This document shows positions 33,366-45,430 of a DNA stretch of 64,000 bases, piece by piece; the first letter of the stretch is position 1, and the number at the start of each line of letters is the position of its first letter. The DNA lies in NCBI RefSeq assembly GCF_932294415.1, contig NC_065535.1:7849001-7913000 (forward strand), in the 5' to 3' direction. The notes under the pieces are model-generated. The model was not told where the DNA came from, did no database searches, and worked only from the letters and a program-made list of their open reading frames with translations. The position numbers and the translations under genes were made by a program. The DNA comes from Quercus robur (lineage: Eukaryota; Streptophyta; Magnoliopsida; Fagales; Fagaceae).

Positions 33366-33682
33366 TCCATTTTTTTAGCTCTAAGTCTAGTAGTGAGCTA
33401 CAGGTTTGGTATAATACCATCCTCGATGATATAGATCCCCTTGTCACTCGTGACTCTTTATAGTTCTCTTCGTTTCTTTTTCAATAATATAGGGCTTTGG
33501 GTTTGGATTCAAAAAAAAAAAAAAAAACTATGAAATGCTAATAAATTAAGATGATAATTATTATGATTGGATTACCCAATATATATATTTATTGATGTCA
33601 CTTCATTCAACAATATAATAAATTTATGAATTAATATTTTCTATTGACTACAATTCAATTTATAAAACTAATACTAATCATT

Positions 33683-33738
<56 letters not shown>

Positions 33739-34437
33739 TGCCTGACCTAGGTAATGCTGACGCATCAGGCATTCAATGATTCAACCTTAAATGTAACGGG
33801 CCAAGTTTTGGTTATGACTTATATAACATAAAAGGCAGCTTGAGTACGAAGTACGAGTCCATCAATCTTAAGCAAGACCATCACCATGTGCGAACCCAGA
33901 AGTTTTTATTAAAAAAAAATCATCAACAATAATATTGTCCTGTTGCCCATTTTTTAGCTCTAAGTCTGGTAGTGAGCTACAAGTTTAGTAAAATACCATC
34001 TTTGATGATATAGTTTTCCTTTGAGTACGAAGTACGAGTCCATCAATCTTAAGCAAGACCATCACCATGTGCGAACCCAGAAGTTTTTATTAACAAAAAA
34101 TCATCAACAATAATATTGTCCTGTTGCCCATTTTTTAGCTCTAAGTCTGGTAGTGAGCTACAAGTTTAGTAAAATACCATCTTTGATGATATAGTTTTCC
34201 TTGTCACGTGACTCTTTTTAGTTTTCTTTGTTTCTTTTTCAATAACACAAGGCCTTTGAGTTTGGATTCTCAACACACACACACAAATTATTACTATGAA
34301 ATGCTAATAAATTAAGATGATAATTCTTATGATTGGATTACCAAAAAAAAAATTTATTATGATTGATGTCACTTCATTCAACAATATAATAAATTTATGA
34401 ATTAATATTTTTTATTTTATAAAACTAATACTAATCA

Positions 34438-34491
<54 letters not shown>

Positions 34492-34716
34492 CTATGATGC
34501 CTGACCTAGGTAACGCTGACGCATCAGGCATTCAATGATTCAAGCTTAAATGTAACGGGCCAAGTTTTGGCCATGTTATGAGTTATATGACATAAAACTA
34601 TAAAAGGCAGCTTGAGTACGAAGTACAAGTCCATCAATCTTAAGCAGGACCATCACCATGTGCGAACCCAGAAGTTTTTATTAGCAAAAAGTCATCAACA
34701 ATAATATTGTCCTATC
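33366..34716 (+). repeat. Tandem copies of the LINE 3' end plus flank
   Basis: TTTTTTAGCTCTAAGTCT starts units near 33371, 33950 and 34131. The first and third are ~580 bp and contain the RNase H end, the TTTGGATTC end, an AT-rich flank, a 45-50 base A tract, GATGCCTGACCTAGGTAA(T/C)G and AGCTTGAGTACGAAGTAC. The middle unit is internally deleted to ~180 bp. The A tracts differ in length. The last unit runs out at ATTGTCCTATCC (about 34715). Confidence 0.85.
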
Positions 34717-35735
34717 CTATTCCTGGCGGGACAAGATTGAAATGTCAATATGGTGCTGGTGTATGTGTGTATGTGACCTTTTGTGCCAAAAAAATGTTGT
34801 TTGGCTCCCTTTGGTAATGTGGTGATTTATTGATTAGTCATCTTCATCTTTCTCAAGATATCCCAACCATCCATTAATGATCATACATCAATGTCACTCC
34901 TTGTCATTCCACTTTCCTCACTTAATGAGTGATGTGTATAACTCAACAGATTTTTCAAATCGGTCCATCCCAGCTTGCTTCACTGAACCACTAACCAGTT
35001 ACCTATCAAAATAGGTAAAAATAAAATCGCACCTAACATCATTCTTTTTACTATTTTTAGTGAGTTTCAATTAGTTCTATTAGTAAAATTTGTTATCATT
35101 AAATCAATTGATCTTCCTCAAAAAAAAAATTAAATCAATTGATGTCTCTATATCTCACGACAAAGTGAAATCATCATGGAGTGTAGTAAGTAAAATTTAC
35201 ATCGTATTTATTAAAAAAATATTTCTCTTAACAAATAATAATACACCAATGGTGTGTTTGAATGACAAGATTTGAGTATGCGGATTTGGATTTGGATTAT
35301 TAAAATCCAAATACCTTGTTTAGATAGTTTAAGAAAAGTTAAGGATTTGGATTTGACAATATCACCAAGGATTTTAAACCTTGAAATTTTTGGATTTGAA
35401 ATAACTTCTAGCCCCATAAAACTTTAGAACTTCTTAATACATTCTTTAATAAATTTTATAATTTTATAATTTCAAATTATCATAAGTATAAAATGCATTC
35501 AAACAAGAAATTTTAAAATATATAAATTTAGAATCAAGACATTTAAAATCTATTAATTCAAATATCTAAATGTAGAATCGGTTGATCTCTCCCATCAGAC
35601 AGACCAACAGCACTAGGCATGGGATACATAGACAAGAGAGTTGGTTTAACCAGGTAGACCAAGAGAGGGTCTCGGGAGCAATTTGATTGGATGACATAGA
35701 AGCAACATCCAATCTGGACCTTTTCTTTTTTACTA

Positions 35736-35775
<40 letters not shown>

Positions 35776-36424
35776 TTTTTTTCCATTTTCACTCTATTCA
35801 TAAACTTCTCTCAACAACCCAAATGTGTATGATTGGAAAATCGACCAGCATAAAGCATGCACATAAGCTAAATGGGTTTCAACCCATCTTATGATTACTC
35901 AGAGGTTGGGCAGTGCAGTCAAAATTAAATATTGAGTGCCTATAAATTCCTCCTAGTAGCTATCGGTCTATCAGGCCATCATAGAACCGAAGAGGGCCGG
36001 CAACATCTTATTTGTAAACTTGTCTGTTTTTATAAAGATAGGATAGCATTTTTAATTTTATGAAATGTTTTGTATAATGATGAGCAAGTACAAAGAACTT
36101 TTTACTATCATAGCAAGAGACCAACGTAATATATCTAAATCACTTATTTAACACAAATTAAAGGCTTTAAATTAACCGACAGTAAATTCCATTTTTCTTT
36201 GTTTTAAATATATCCCTAAATGTTCGATATATGACTATTGTTATTAGAGGGGCATTTTTGTCAACATGGCCTAGTGAGCAATGGGTCGGTCAAATGAAAT
36301 ATTAGCTATTTTTTCGTTACCTATAGGTAACTTAAATTTCATGGTGCTTGGCTCAAAAAGTTTTATGTATCTCCTTAACTCTCTATTTCCTTTCTCTGCC
36401 GTTGACCTTAACTCGAAGAGGCTG

Positions 36425-36465
<41 letters not shown>

Positions 36466-37976
36466 GGTTTCATTGATGGTGGGCTTTGATTTTAGTGAGA
36501 TGGTGGTGGCTAGTCCTTTTTTTGTTATTTGAAAGATGGCTTCAAATATTTCTTCTCACGGGTAGGATAACTTAGTGTTGGAGAAAATGCCTCGTTTTAG
36601 TCTTTTGGCGTCATGATTTCAGTAGGAATACTCATACTGTTAGGAGCATCTTGAGGAATTGATGGAGCAGGAACAAGAATATTCTATGTACAGTTTCAAC
36701 TTTAAAAATGTTGTTAATAGACAAATGTAAAATCATATATGCAATTAAATTGTGTTATCCATAAAAATTATCCAATTTCTCTTACCTGAAGATTTAAATT
36801 TCAAAGTGCATTACAAACAGGTTTACACAAAATTCTTAGCAAATGATTATTGACAAGAAAGAGCAATGTTCCCCATTGTATTCCTTACAATCTGGTGAAA
36901 AAATCTCTATGTTGTAAGCACTTCTATGTTTTGCAGTGATTCTTTATGGTAACATTGGTAAGCAGTGAGTTGACATTGGTTTCAAGAAAGTTATATTTGG
37001 TAAGAGTACTGTTCCTAAGCCAAAGTTTCACAATTTTAAAAAATATGTTTTCAGATCTTGATATTTATGTTTTTATTATATTTTTTTGTGTTTTTAACTG
37101 TAAAAGTACAGAGGTGGGTTACAGAAACTTAGCGGAGCGAAATTCAAGTGGGCAAAGTGCAAACTTTTAAACTACAAGTAAGCAATTTAAATTTCAGCCA
37201 AATCACAGGTTAATAATTTATAATTTGCCCTATATGTAATAAAGTGGATGTTTGAAATTAACACGAAACCAAGAACAAATGATTTTAGTTTGAATGCTAA
37301 ATTTTTTCTTCTACAATGGTCAAGAAAATACTATAAATTCAAATGTTAATTTTGCATCTTATTCCGCAATTAAACTATCTAAACGAAGTTGGAATCTCAA
37401 GAAATTTGGCTTTTTAAAAAAGAAAAATAGTCTTCTAAAAAATATATATAAATTGGCAAATTAAATCATATAATTTCAAAAGGTTCATATTAAATGTTTT
37501 TGCTTAGTCCTTACATGTTTATAGTTTTGTTCGTTTCAAATGAAACTCCAAACTTTTAAAATTTTATCAATTTAAACTATTTGTACCTTTTGGGTTTGGG
37601 TTCAAACTTTGATCGGGGTTGGAATTGATACTTTTTTAAAAGTTAAGTATTCAATTTAAACTGAATGAAACTTTAAGGTTAATTCGTAGAATTTGAAATT
37701 TCAAGATTTAATTTTAAATATTTGAAATTATAAAATCACACCTAAAGTATATATATAATGCTTAAAAATATAATTTGTTCAAAAAAGTAAAAGATACAAT
37801 TGCATAAAGTCCTCACGATTAAATTGGCAACACCGTTAGAATAAAAATTCAAAATAAAAAATAATAATAAAAAATGGGTCCCACAACCATGTCCCAACAT
37901 GTTACAACTTTTATTCTGTGGTCAAATTAAGACACGATTCTAAAGTAATCATGATTAAAATGATTGCTCGGTTTGA
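34717..37976. other. Intergenic, simple repeats, no gene seen
   Basis: Low-complexity sites are (TA)n/T tract (35736-35783) and a T tract (36428-36464). The segment 35247-35400 has GTGTGTTTGAATGACAAGA and repeated GGATTTGGATTTGG/AAATCCAAATACC, and may be a small MITE. No convincing coding frame. Confidence 0.45.
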
Positions 37977-37985
37977 TATAAATAA
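37977..37985 (+). promoter_or_regulatory. TATA box of the UspA-kinase gene
   Basis: TATAAATAA lies 116-124 bp before the ATG at 38101. It implies a start site near 38010 and a short leader, and makes the far upstream in-frame ATG at 37918 unusable. Confidence 0.6.
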
Positions 37986-38100
37986 TTGGGCCCCAAAAGC
38001 CAGTTCAAGTAGTGCTAAACTAAACAAAGTCTCTAGTCTCTACGCATTTCTGAGGCATCGAAAAAGCAAGAAGGCCCCCCGAGAAACGAGGACTCAATTA

Positions 38101-41100
38101 ATGTTGCCAGAAGAGATGGAAGGTAGCGAAAGGCAAAGCCGCTCCACCACCAACAACAGAGCGTCGCATAAAGTATTAGTCGCCGTTAAAGCCGAGAAGG
38201 TGATTTCAAAGGCTGCATTAGCATGGGCTCTAACGCACGTCGTTCATCCTGGCGATTGCATAACTTTGCTCGCCATAATTCCCAAGGAGAAAACTAGTAA
38301 ATCTCTTCTCTCTATTTTTTTTTTAATAATTCAATAGTTGCGAGGACGAGTCTATGCGTTTTTTTTTTAAATATCAGGAAATGTTAGTTGAGTTATGAAG
38401 CTAAATTTGTTGACGGTGTTTTTCTGATGAATGTCGCAGGTAGAAGGTTCTGGAACTTTACGCTATTTAGAGGAGACTGTGGGAGCAGCCAACGAGAGAA
38501 GTTGCCGGAAAAGATTTATCAGATCTCGGAGTCTTGTTCTCAGATGGCTCTTCAGTTTCGCAACCAAATTGAGGTAACTGTCTGACTTCACTTTACCTAA
38601 AATTACCAAATTACCACTTGCCGCCTTTATTAATACCTTAGAAATACGACGTGTAGTTTCGTTGGTTTTACTTCGATAACCAATAACACGTGGTTTAGGC
38701 TTGCCCAAACAGTTTCCTCGTATACACTACAGTAGTTTCTGACCTGTCATTGTCTAATTTGCTTGATTTTTTTTTTTTTTTTTGCTTTATTTATTTATTT
38801 AAGCATTTAAGAAAAAGAATGATTGCTTTATTTATGGCAGTATCTTTTAGATAATTGTTAATAAATTATTTTTAAAAAAAATTTATACCGTTTTTATAAG
38901 AAATTGAAAAGCAAAATATTAATTAGTTTTTTTTTAAAAGATATTTTTCTAAAATGGTTCACTAAAGCATTTGTTAATATTTTTTCATATATATTGTGTC
39001 TCTGGCAAATGATCATTCTAGAATCAGAAGTAGAGTTTTAGAAGATTTTGGATCATCTGTTTCTAGTGCATGAACATTATACGTTAATGATTTGAGGGCC
39101 AGCTAGGCTAGAGTAGAGAGGAACCCATGTGCCTTGACAATGTTACTCAAGAATCAAGATCCATAATGGACAAGTTCAAATAAAAAAGATAGTCAAAAAA
39201 AATTTGCGGACCCCAGGAATCTATAGCTTTTCATAAAAAAAAGAAGAATCTTTAGCTTTACGTTATGAACAATTAAGTTTATTGATTTTATTATCATTGA
39301 TTAATTACTAATTTTGACTTCCCACAAAAAAATATTCGAAATTTTTATATACTTGGTACATTCCATTACAAAAAATGTGGGAAGTTGATCGGTTACATTT
39401 TATTTATGTTGTGTACAACCCTATTTCACATTTTAAAATGTATTTAATTTTGATCATATGTTATCATTGCAATAAGTTTAGTACATTAAACCCAAACTTT
39501 ATTTGTGTTTTTATTTATTTATTTTAAATGTATAATATTTATCTGTGGTACATAAAGTAGAAATCCATTATTTGAATTAGGGGACAAAAAGTAAACAAAT
39601 AAAATGAAAAGAAAAAACGTTAAGTACTCTGTAGTCTGTACATGCCTTTAAAGAAAAGTGCAATGTAAACTTTGTTTGACCTGCATATAGATATGGCCAT
39701 CTGGGTCCTACATCAAAATTGGAAGGCCCCGGCGGGCTTTTCTGTCTTATACAATAATTGAATTAATAATGACTCAAAAATTAACTAAGTACGACACTTT
39801 AATTTCAGGTTAAAGTGAGGATTAAGGTGGTGTCAAGTTCACCCGGTGGTGCTGTGGCTGCTGAAGCAAAGAGCAATGGTGTCAACTGGGTCGTACTTGA
39901 TAAGTAATTAAACATATATATTTAAAAAAAGTGTTATTTATTTTTTCTGAGAATGAACAAACACCAAGTGAAAAATTATTTGGTATTCTCAACATGATGT
40001 CTCTCTCACATTTCTAGGTGCTGACTTCTAGATTCTATCTTTTGTTTTCTATTTTGTTAATTTTTATTGTTGAGTCATTATGATTTGTGTGTTAGTTTTG
40101 GTATCAAAGAAAAATCAAGCATGTCCACTAGGAGCCTCAATTTTCTAAACCCACCGTAAAGCTCCCAAGCCAATTAGAATTAGAATTAGAATTACTTGAT
40201 GCTGACACCAAGCAAACCTAGATGCTGACTCCTAGGATCTATCTTTTATTTTCTTGTTCATCAATTTTATTGTTGAATCGTTCTAATTTGTCCTACATCA
40301 ACACTCCCTGCGTCACTATTCCAATGTGATCAATAAGGTTGGTAGGTTTAAACTGTAATGGACATCACTGGAGCTCACCTTACTCTTATAGCTCCAGTTT
40401 CAAGCATTTATGATTGTTGTGAATTCCTGCATAAGTTGGGACTGCCTCTGACCTCTTTACTAGTTGGTGTAGATTAAGTGAACTCAACTAAATGAAAAAC
40501 CCAATAAAAATGTGTTATCTTATGCTGTATTTCACAATGACTGAGAATCAGCTAAAACAACTTCATGCATACACTGTTACTAATTGAGACACTCCACATC
40601 TAGTTCTACTTGGTTTTGGACTGCGGTCTTTACAACTTCTGCTAACTACTTGTTTTGTGAATAAACAAACCATATAATTTCATAGACTTGTACTGTTGTA
40701 TGCCATCTAACTATTTACCATGAAGGCATGTCTCTCTCAAATGGTTGAAAAAGGTTTGAAAAAGTAGTTCACCACATGACTTGTGAAAACAGGAAATTGA
40801 AACAAGAGCGGAAGCGTTGCATGGAGGAATTGCAGTGCAACATTGTAGTAATGAAGGGTGGTCAACCAAAAGTCCTTAGGCTTAATTTAGGATGCTCAAA
40901 TGAGCTCCAAACACCCTTCTTTTCTGCCACTTCTACACCAGGAATAGATGGTGAAAAGTTGCAAGGCCATCAAATGAAGCAGTCTATGGTTTCTACCCCA
41001 CAGAGCAGCCCTGAAGAATCAAGTACTTCCCACACAAGAAATACATGGGAAAGTTCACGATGGAGTTATGACACAGCGAGTTCTCTTCACCTTGTCTATG

Positions 41101-43148
41101 GACAAAATCCTCTCTTTGAAGGACAACACAATGGAATTCACAAGCCGATTGCTAAGCGAAGAGACCTGAATGTCCCACTGTCAACCCCTGAATTGAACGG
41201 GCAAAGGTTTACCTCTCTGTCTAAACCCCCAACACCATCTTTAGCTAGAAATCAAAAGAGAGTTCTTTGGATTCCCCAAAACCACCTTGTTGATGAAAAG
41301 TCCCCTACAACTCAAAACTATGGAAAAACTAAAGAAATTAGATCTCCAACTTCCAAAAGTCTACTTGATAAGTTTGTTGACTCTGATCAAGATAAGGGGA
41401 GTAATAGAGCCAGCATCGATCAAATGAGTCAGGGAGACCATACTACAAACTCAAGCATCAGGGATGCCGTTTCAATTGGTAGAAATTGCTCAATACCTCC
41501 TCCTTTATGCTCACAATGTCAACACAAAGCACCTGTTTTTGGAAAACCTCCAAGACATTTCTCTTACAAAGAGCTAGAGGAAGCTACAGACGGGTTCTCA
41601 GATATAAATTTCTTAGCAGAAGGTGGTTTCAGTACAGTTCACCGGGGCATGCTGAGAGATGGCCAGGCCGTTGTAATTAAGCGATTAAAGTTTGGTGGCT
41701 CTCAATCACATTCTGATTTCTGCAGGGAAGTGCGGATATTGAGCTGTGCGCAACACAGAAATGTTGTGTTGTTGATTGGGTTTTGCATTGAGGAAAGGGA
41801 GAGAGTGTTGGTCTATGAGTACATATGCAATGGATCCTTGGACTTCCATTTGAATGGTACAATCTATTTTCTCTTTTCTATGTTCTTTTTTTTTTTTTTT
41901 TTCCAAAGAGCATTGGCTTATAAAACATAGGAAATGGCTCCTTTCACTTCCATGGACTTGTTGAACATTCTTTATTGATGTTATATGGCTTTCAATAAAA
42001 GTTCAGGTCATGATAGATTAGTATTCGTCTGTGGCTGACAGGAAACAACACAACCCTTTTAGATTGGCAGTCAAGGTTAAAGATAGCAATAGGGACGGCA
42101 CGGGGCTTACGATATATTCACGAGGACTGCAGAGTGGGTTCTATAGCGCACAGAGATCTGCGACCCAACAATATCCTCCTAACCCACGAATTTGAGCCTC
42201 TGGTACTATATCAATATTGACTCTTAATGATTATAGAATAAGCAGTTATTTCTCTGATCAATTTTTTTTTTTTTTTTTTTTTGTGATTGTTAGATTGCTG
42301 GTTTTGGGCTTGCTAGGTGGCACTCTGAATGGGATATCAGCACTGAGGATCAAGTTATTGGAACTTCGGGGTACATATTCTTCTGCTAGGCATCCAAAAT
42401 GTTACTTAAAATTGACATAATCAAATTAGATGCATTCCAAGATATGTAAAGAAACTATTAGCATGCTTAATTAATCAGATTTTTTATGAAGCTGAATTAC
42501 TTACCCTCAAAAAAAATTAATGGTGCCAAATATGTCTGAACCAGGTACCTGGCACCAGAATACTTGGAAGGTGGACAAATTACAAATAAAGTTGATGTGT
42601 ATGCATTTGGCGTTATTTTATTAGAGCTAATGACAGGTAAAAGAATGGATGAGCTGCAATATATCGAGAGACAGCAGTTCCTGTCTGAATGGTTCCACCC
42701 ACTAGCCGCATTAGAACCAGGACATGTTATAGCAAATAACTATCATTTACTGGATCCATGCTTGACCTGTGAACCATCCTTTGACTTCCCTCATCAACTA
42801 GAGGCAATGTGTCGAGCTGCTTCCTTGTGCCTACGTCGAGATCCTGAATCCAGACCCCCAATGTCAAAGGTTTCTTGTCTCTCCCTCTTGATTCCAATTC
42901 TTATTCCTTAATGTTTAGTGCTTATTTTCATGATTAAATGTTGTACCCCATTTTCTGGATAGACAAGTTGTTTAAGTTGAAAACCATTCTCTTTATTATA
43001 GGTTCTCAGAGTGCTAGAAGGAGGAGATTTAGTTCCTCTGGGTTTAGACTTGAACACAGTCGGGTGTAGAAGTGGCCATTTGGGTGGTATCAGCTCATTT
43101 AGACAACCTGAACTGAAGAGAAAGCATTCACGTAGGCTCTCACATTGA
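38101..43148 (+). CDS. UspA-domain receptor-like cytoplasmic pseudokinase
   Basis: Eight exons: 38101-38296, 38440-38573, 39809-39903, 40793-41856, 42042-42202, 42294-42370, 42545-42869, 43002-43148. All introns are GT-AG and the frame is kept throughout, giving 732 aa. Residues ~26-165 form a universal-stress-protein-like alpha/beta domain ([33 protein letters not shown]). A disordered Ser/Pro-rich linker follows, then [20 protein letters not shown], then a kinase fold: [12 protein letters not shown] (416), VIKR with Lys438, HRD (533-535), GFG (553-555) where active kinases have DFG, LAPEY, and [11 protein letters not shown] near the end. The family is the plant group often named 'inactive protein kinase SELMODRAFT_444075-like'. 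Loss of the metal-binding Asp suggests a scaffold or regulator rather than a catalyst. ATG 38116 (MEGSERQ) is an alternative start. No signal peptide. The product is likely cytosolic or membrane-associated. Confidence 0.92.
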
Positions 43149-44955
43149 ACAATTGGTTGGCTTTTGGATGAGAGGACTTCTAATTACATGTATAGTTGAA
43201 ATGGATTGTTTTTTAACTGGTGAGTAGGCAGCATATGGCAATTATCCACTTAAATATATAGATTACATTTTGTTACGGCTGTCATATCATTTTTGTATCA
43301 TCTTCACTGTTTTATAGGAATTATAATTTAAGTCCTCATATATGTCAGATATTTTTCTCAATCAGTTCACCTAAATAAGCAGGCTAAATAAATTCAATTG
43401 TAACTTGAGAGGAGGGTTACCTTTGCCTTAGGTTCAGAGCATTGAATCTGCTATGTGCCTTTGCAAAAAGAGCAACAATCAACAGCTTGGGTTGACGATT
43501 GTACTTTGCCTCCATTGAACAAATATATTTGTAGCCCCAAACAACTTCATTTCTACTAAAGAACATTTAAAACGTGAACTTGTTTAATATCAAACACTTT
43601 TTTTCAGATACACCAAAAACAATATCACAAGAATGTGCCAGCATTCTTGTTACTGGATAAGCGGCTAGGACTCCAACGAGATTAATCACTCACAGTGAGC
43701 CACACAGTGCCTTAATAACATGTCTCGCTTGCACAAATATTCATACTAGATTGAAACTCACATGTTGACTGCTCAGCCTCAAATAATCTTCCACACACTG
43801 ATACAAGCATGTTGCATGCCCATCAAACTTTTAATTGTAACTTACAATCAAGATGTCTTATGCAACAGACTATGTGTGGTTTCTCATAGTAGTTGATTTA
43901 TTGCAGTGTGACAAACTTACACAGAGAGGTGATAGATTGCAGTTTAGAGTTAGAGAGTTTGTGCTGTCTATAAATAGCCTTGTCAATTGCTATCTTCATC
44001 TTGCAAATGTTGTGGGAAATGTTATATTATCCGAACCGAAGAATGCCTATGGATCTTTGCCTCTATCTGCAACTGATATTGCTAAATAGTTGCAGACTCT
44101 AAGCACCTCAGAGTAAACTCATGCATTAGACTAAGACATCCAAAAGCAAATATGATCAAATCCGTGGCAATAGAATTGAGCGTTGAACTTCAATTAAATG
44201 AATACTCAATGTAATTTGATTACCAGTTCTAGAACTGTTTGATCTTTCTTTTAAATCTCTGCCAAGTATGAGACCAACATTGTCGAATGCGCTTTGCCAA
44301 GGCTTTAAGTTTTATAGTTGTGTTGGGTCGGTGGTATACCTAGAAGAGAAGGGTCATCCATGTTCCACAATAGTGCTTTGCGTCAAATGTACTTCAAGAC
44401 CTTACCTTATTTGAATCAATCAATAAGCTGATAATTATAGGATTGAACAAACAACATGGATAGGGGATATATATCAATGAAGTAATTGAAGTCTAAAAAC
44501 AGAAAAAGTTGTTGTAAAGTGCCTGTTCAAGTGTTCAACCAGTCAATCTTGTTCTGAAGAATCTGAACATAAGCATTTCACAGTCTTCCCAACCACCCAG
44601 GTTAGAATGATTTCAGGATAAAGATTATGTAGATTCACTCCAACAAATTTATCCTCTCAACGTTACAATCACGCAAAGCAATCTTAAAGTTGGTAAAAAG
44701 TTCAAGTTCAAATTTATTATTATTTCTTTTTTCACTACCATGACAAAATCAAAAGAAAGGGGAGAATGAGTGAGGAGAATAATGACATTAATCAAACAAG
44801 AACTAATTTAGAGGCACCTAAGACAGCTTTGAGCTATCTCAAAGACCAAATCCTCCTAAATAATTAATACTTCTAGCAAATAACAATAAGGAATCAATTC
44901 ATCAAAAAAATAGTAAAATAATAATAAGGAATCCCAATAACCACATAGAAAGCAA

Positions 44956-44986
<31 letters not shown>

Positions 44987-45430
44987 TTAATTTTAATTCA
45001 TACCCACTCATAAAATATACATATCATCCATCTCAATCCACACCCACACCAATCTTCCAAGTCCATTTATAAATAACATCAATCCCTCGTAATCTTTCTT
45101 CCCTTCCATGTAGGCAAACCCTCAACATAACTACCTCAAACCCCAACATCCACTTGCCTTAAATCCACGTATCACCAAGTTGCAATTTTTAGTTTTTTTT
45201 GGTTTTTTGTTTTTTTATTTTTTGGGTTACAAATTTAACTAAACAAGTATATAACATCTTTCTCACATGAAAGTGAATCTCATACTATTTGGGATTCACT
45301 TTATATAAGAAGAATATTATATGTATCGTTTACGCAAAATAAAAATTTCACGAAATATATCCTTGACACGTGGATATGATTTACCGGGGATCTCAAGGGC
45401 CCACAAAGGTTGTTGTTGTTGTTGGGATCA
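43149..45430. other. Intergenic between two convergent genes
   Basis: The kinase 3' UTR lies at the left and the 3' UTR of the minus-strand WD40 gene at the right. In between, a 78-codon frame (43853-44089) shows no recognisable domain. An AT microsatellite is at about 44963-44987. No gene supported. Confidence 0.5.

Larger units (their letters stand above)
29542..33527 (+). pseudogene. LINE-type RNase H tail, split by three insertions
   Basis: Three separated pieces read as the C-terminal RNase H domain (RVT_3 type) found at the end of plant L1-like LINEs. The first, 29542-29691, has GIGGVVRNFTGAIIGTLSQR and IVELLA. The second, 31210-31365, has VKGDAEVTIQVIWH and FSHVKCIGNLVAH. The third, 33366-33527, has an LQVWYNTILDDIDPLV-like end, then a short 3' region with a 17-base A tract (33511-33527). 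The pieces are separated by a hAT element and a solo LTR. In-frame stops occur (for example TAA after GHVV at about 31288). The upstream reverse transcriptase is missing, so this is a 5'-truncated, dead copy. A host RNase H-like gene fragment is less likely because of the poly(A) end. Confidence 0.7.

Noticed and set aside
29673-34716. Direct repeats with regular spacing, considered as a CRISPR array or centromeric satellite
   Set aside because: Units are hundreds of bp long with only about three copies, contain transposon ends and A tracts, and the genome is a plant's.
37918-38100. Upstream ATG extending the kinase gene by 61 codons
   Set aside because: The TATA box at 37977 lies after it, and homologs in this family start close to the UspA domain.
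43853-44089. 78-codon frame between the kinase and the WD40 gene
   Set aside because: No recognised domain, no promoter or splice context; chance cannot be excluded.
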